Shown: positions 30,331 through 31,932 of the stretch, one piece after another
Position numbering within the stretch: position 1 is the first letter of the stretch
How the letters are laid out: every line of letters starts with the position of its first letter
NCBI GenBank assembly: GCA_010015655.1
Contig: ML976656.1
Coordinates: forward strand, 289,836 to 321,767
Direction of reading: 5' to 3'
DNA: 31,932 nucleotides
Source: Bimuria novae-zelandiae CBS 107.79
Lineage: Eukaryota > Ascomycota > Dothideomycetes > Pleosporales > Didymosphaeriaceae
Notes under the pieces: model-generated
Databases searched by the model: none
Seen by the model: only the letters and a program-made list of their open reading frames with translations
Told to the model about the DNA's origin: nothing
Translations under genes and position numbers: made by a program

Positions 30331-31600
30331 ATGCGCCCACGTCATGTTGTGAGCTCTGCGCTTCTTGCGAGCTCTAGTACGGTGAATCTGTTGACGGCCA
30401 CGCGGGCAGCACCGAATCCGACCATCACCAAAGCACCGGATATTCTGTTAAAAAAACAGGCAGTTGATGATCAATTCCTGGGATGGACACTTATGGGCGG
30501 CGGTTGGACAACCCAAACGTGCTCGCCCGGCTACGCTTTTTATCAAACCATTGACGATTGGGTATGCTGTCCGACCACGTTGGATGGTTGCCATCCCCCG
30601 ATAGATTGCACTTCAGGGAGTTTAGTTTACATGTCTACAACCTCGGAATCATATGACTTCAGCACATTTGCATGGTATAACGCTCTCCAAAATTCTCACG
30701 ATGTGGAGCAAATGGGCTGACAGTCGAATATAGTACTGATTTGTATAATGAATCGCCATTCGCATCATCATATACGGTGTGTAACACAGCTTTGGTGTAC
30801 GAGAACACCGCAGCTTTTTCCGCGATGTTGCACGTATTTTGCGATTCGACTTCATACAGGGACACGTAAGTGATGAGACCCTGCCCATGGTGTTGGACTT
30901 GCTGACACGAGTTTAATTCTAGGTATTACCGCGAGAGACCTGTGCCGACATTTACCACCTCTTCTGCTTCTGGTACGTCCAAGTCTCATATAGCTTCTTG
31001 AGACCATGCTAACAACCTTCTCCAGAGTCTTCTAGCACATCTTCATCGACTACATCGGAGTCAACATCCTCAGCTACTACAAGCACCACCGAATCCTCAA
31101 GTGGAGCTCCCACGCCCACTCCTATTCCCGCACCAGAGAAGAAAGAGAGCAAAGACTGGATCGCAGGCGCTGTCATAGGTCCCGTCGGCAGCCTCGCCTT
31201 CATCGTCTTCGGAGCCTGGTTCTTCCTCCGCCGCAGGAGGAACAAGAACCCCCCACCTCCTCCTATGTACGAACACTATCAAAACGGCGGTCCAGGCCCC
31301 TACCCGGGAAGCCCTCTTCCGCCGCCGGCAACCTTCTACTCCCCTCAAAAACCGTCCACACCGCCCATCGGGGCGGCTTCGCATCAAAGCTGGTCTGCGC
31401 CTCCACATCTGTCACCACAGAGCACCTACGCACAAGAGTGGCAGCCAATGGAAGGTCAGCAGGTCTATCCGGGACCGACTCCCTCGCCGATACCGCAGAA
31501 TGGGCAGTTGCACCCTACGGGTAGTGAGGGGGCTACGATGGTAGGGCATGAGCAAAGGCCGGTTTCGATGGAGTTGGAAGGGTCCGGGGCCAGGAGGTAG
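30331..31600 (+). CDS. Single-pass surface protein with Cys-rich ectodomain, four exons
   Basis: Exons 30331-30674, 30734-30865, 30923-30972 and 31026-31600 (introns 59, 57 and 53 nt; GTATAA, GTAAGT and GTACGT donors; TATAG, TCTAG and TCCAG acceptors) join in frame to 366 residues. The first frame alone stops soon after its donor. After a weak signal peptide (MRPRHVVSSALLASSST, Ala-rich), the ectodomain carries about nine cysteines, with TCSPGYAFYQTIDDWVCCP, GCHPPIDC, then a Cys made across the first junction, and further Cys at YTVCNTA and VFCDS. A Ser/Thr-rich stalk (TSSSTTSESTSSATTSTT) leads to one helix (WIAGAVIGPVGSLAFIVFGAWFF) and a basic RRRR stop, then a Pro/Tyr/Gln-rich cytosolic tail. 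This layout (Cys domain, Ser/Thr stalk, helix, RRR, Pro-rich tail) is typical of fungal wall-sensor-like or adhesin-like proteins, but the ectodomain family is not recognised. Confidence 0.8.
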
Positions 31601-31932
31601 CGGGAGCAGAGGATTAGAAGGAAGAGGAAAGATGTAGCATGCCCTCGTAGTGTAATGGAGAACAACTGCAATGTGATGGATGGCACATGGGCGAGCGGGT
31701 AATACAGAGGATACTACAGGCGTTTGTTATGTCGAGTTGGGAAATGCTACAATCTCATTGCCAGAGATAATGACCAAGGATCAATCGATCGTGGAACAGT
31801 CCGGTGATACCGAGAACGGAAGGTCAGCGTTCTATGATATTTCCATAATGCAAACATATTTGTTGAAGATAGAAGCTACAAAACTAACCTGAGTCTATGC
31901 AGATTGATCGTCGTGCATCAATTTATCCTCCC
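31601..31932. other. Window end, no gene recognised
   Basis: 332 nt of 3' flank. The frame 31680-31892 (+) is not convincing. No sign of a further gene entering from the right edge could be supported. Confidence 0.4.

Overview
The window looks like nuclear chromosome sequence from a filamentous ascomycete, most likely a Dothideomycete (inference). The genes are monocistronic and carry short spliceosomal introns of about 46-90 nt with GT(A/G)NG donors, CTGAC/CTAAC branch points and (C/T)AG acceptors. There are no bacterial ribosome-binding sites or operons. The protein set is fungal: an ELO elongase, a Ufe1 t-SNARE, an Aim3-like actin regulator, a DHA1 drug transporter and a small secreted protein. 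Most genes had to be rebuilt by joining exons in different frames, so single open frames understate the gene content.

Left arm (1-5.4 kb). The left edge cuts a reverse-strand gene whose N-terminus is low-complexity. It is flanked by dense AAGCC/GGCTTG repeats and an inverted repeat, which suggests the end of a hAT-like DNA transposon. About 1.6 kb of gene-free sequence follows, then an orphan single-pass membrane protein (2289-3359) with a PPPY motif, then another 2 kb without a convincing gene.

Centre-left (5.4-14.4 kb). Four conserved genes lie here: a PHD-finger chromatin protein with a 9-codon first exon, an Aim3-like cortical actin protein, a long fatty-acid elongase with a QxxHH box, and (convergent to it) an APC10/Doc1 subunit of the anaphase-promoting complex with a large disordered insertion.

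Centre (15.3-20.8 kb). This accessory-looking stretch has a four-exon orphan protein, a small secreted cysteine-containing protein, an orphan 147-residue protein with an upstream reading frame that cannot be joined to it in frame, and a DHA1 transporter whose first intron appears to lack an AG acceptor.

Right (21.4-31.9 kb). This part holds the ER t-SNARE Ufe1, a cytosolic-type aspartate aminotransferase with an N-terminal extension, a (GGTGC)7 microsatellite, a stand-alone Copia-type Gag-like gene fused to a disordered tail (a candidate domesticated retroelement gene), a tRNA-Ser(AGA) in an AT-rich pocket, a mitochondrial-type phosphopantetheinyl transferase (PPT2/AcpS family), and a four-exon single-pass surface protein with a Cys-rich ectodomain.

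The genes do not form a pathway or cluster. They are an ordinary mixture of housekeeping genes with lineage-specific genes between them. The items most worth following are the Gag-derived gene, the apparently mutated splice acceptor in the transporter, and the split N-terminus near 18.6 kb.
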